Shown one piece after another: positions 14,861 through 14,941 of a stretch of DNA of 14,941 bases. Both the position numbers and the translations under genes were made by a program. The first letter of the stretch is position 1, and each line of letters opens with the position of its first letter. A model generated the notes under the pieces. That model did no database searches. It was not told the DNA's origin and worked only from the letters and a program-made list of their open reading frames with translations. The stretch comes from SIG607 sp045646245. GTDB lineage: Bacteria; Bacillota; Clostridia; Oscillospirales; Acutalibacteraceae. The stretch lies in NCBI GenBank assembly GCA_045646245.1, contig JAZRKJ010000002.1:1-14941 (forward strand), given 5' to 3'.

Positions 14861-14941
14861 TTAATGCTTCAACAGGATCCTGAGGAACGTCCTTGCCTTC
14901 AATAATGAAGCGGTCGTAAACCATTGCGCCCCATTCATACC
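14854..14941. repeat. 88-bp exact direct repeat, copy 2, at the window end
   Basis: Identical to 14682-14769, offset 172 bp, and ending exactly with the window. The offset is not a multiple of three, so the oxidase frame meets a stop (14861-14863). The placement at the last base and the broken frame suggest an assembly artefact at a contig end; a genuine tandem duplication that disrupts the gene is less likely. Confidence 0.9.

Noticed and set aside
14682..14941. Start of a CRISPR or tandem repeat array
   Set aside because: Only two copies exist, the repeat is 88 bp of coding sequence, and the gap between them encodes the oxidase.

Overview
The window looks like a piece of a Clostridia-type Firmicutes genome, probably a gut or fermenter anaerobe assembled from short reads. 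The evidence is: purine-rich Shine-Dalgarno sequences (AGGAG/GGAGG) at nearly every start, sigma-A-like promoters of TTGACA/TATAAT type, a class II (Firmicutes-type) galactose-1-phosphate uridylyltransferase, and a bacterial RNase P RNA that reads more like type A than the Bacillus type B. No species can be named. The left end lies at a 5S rRNA gene and the right end is an exact duplicate of sequence 172 bp upstream, so both ends look like contig ends.

Left part (1-5130). A 5S rRNA gene on the minus strand has its own promoter and is divergent from galT, which is complete except for a one-base frameshift. A bidirectional terminator separates galT from a leftward cluster: a CE15-like alpha/beta hydrolase, a membrane-anchored Ser/Glu-rich protein with a near-consensus promoter, and a P-loop ATPase made of two repeats, the second with a ruined P-loop. 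Then comes rnpB (RNase P RNA) on the plus strand, with promoter and terminator.

Middle (5125-6352). A two-gene leftward unit encodes an SGNH/GDSL hydrolase and a four-helix membrane protein that overlaps it by 47 nt.

Right part (6390-14941). A long, tightly packed leftward operon holds, in transcription order: the C-terminus of an FAD-linked oxidase, an iron-sulfur subunit, a class II aldolase, a PfkB kinase, an IolB-family isomerase, an internal terminator hairpin, an aldose 1-epimerase-like protein, a DUF4867 cupin-like protein, an FGGY sugar kinase, and a single-chain EtfB-EtfA fusion. Isomerase, kinase and aldolase form an IolB-IolC-IolJ-like set that would turn a keto- or deoxy-sugar acid into triose phosphate plus a second fragment. 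The oxidase, iron-sulfur protein and ETF form a flavin-based dehydrogenase module resembling the LctBCD/GlcDF systems. The natural reading is a catabolic pathway in which a sugar, polyol or sugar acid is oxidised by an ETF-linked flavoenzyme and then isomerised, phosphorylated and cleaved. The substrate is not visible from sequence. Two parts are odd in themselves: the ETF is a compact fusion, and the iron-sulfur protein has lost every cysteine of its two CCG domains while keeping both [4Fe-4S] motifs.
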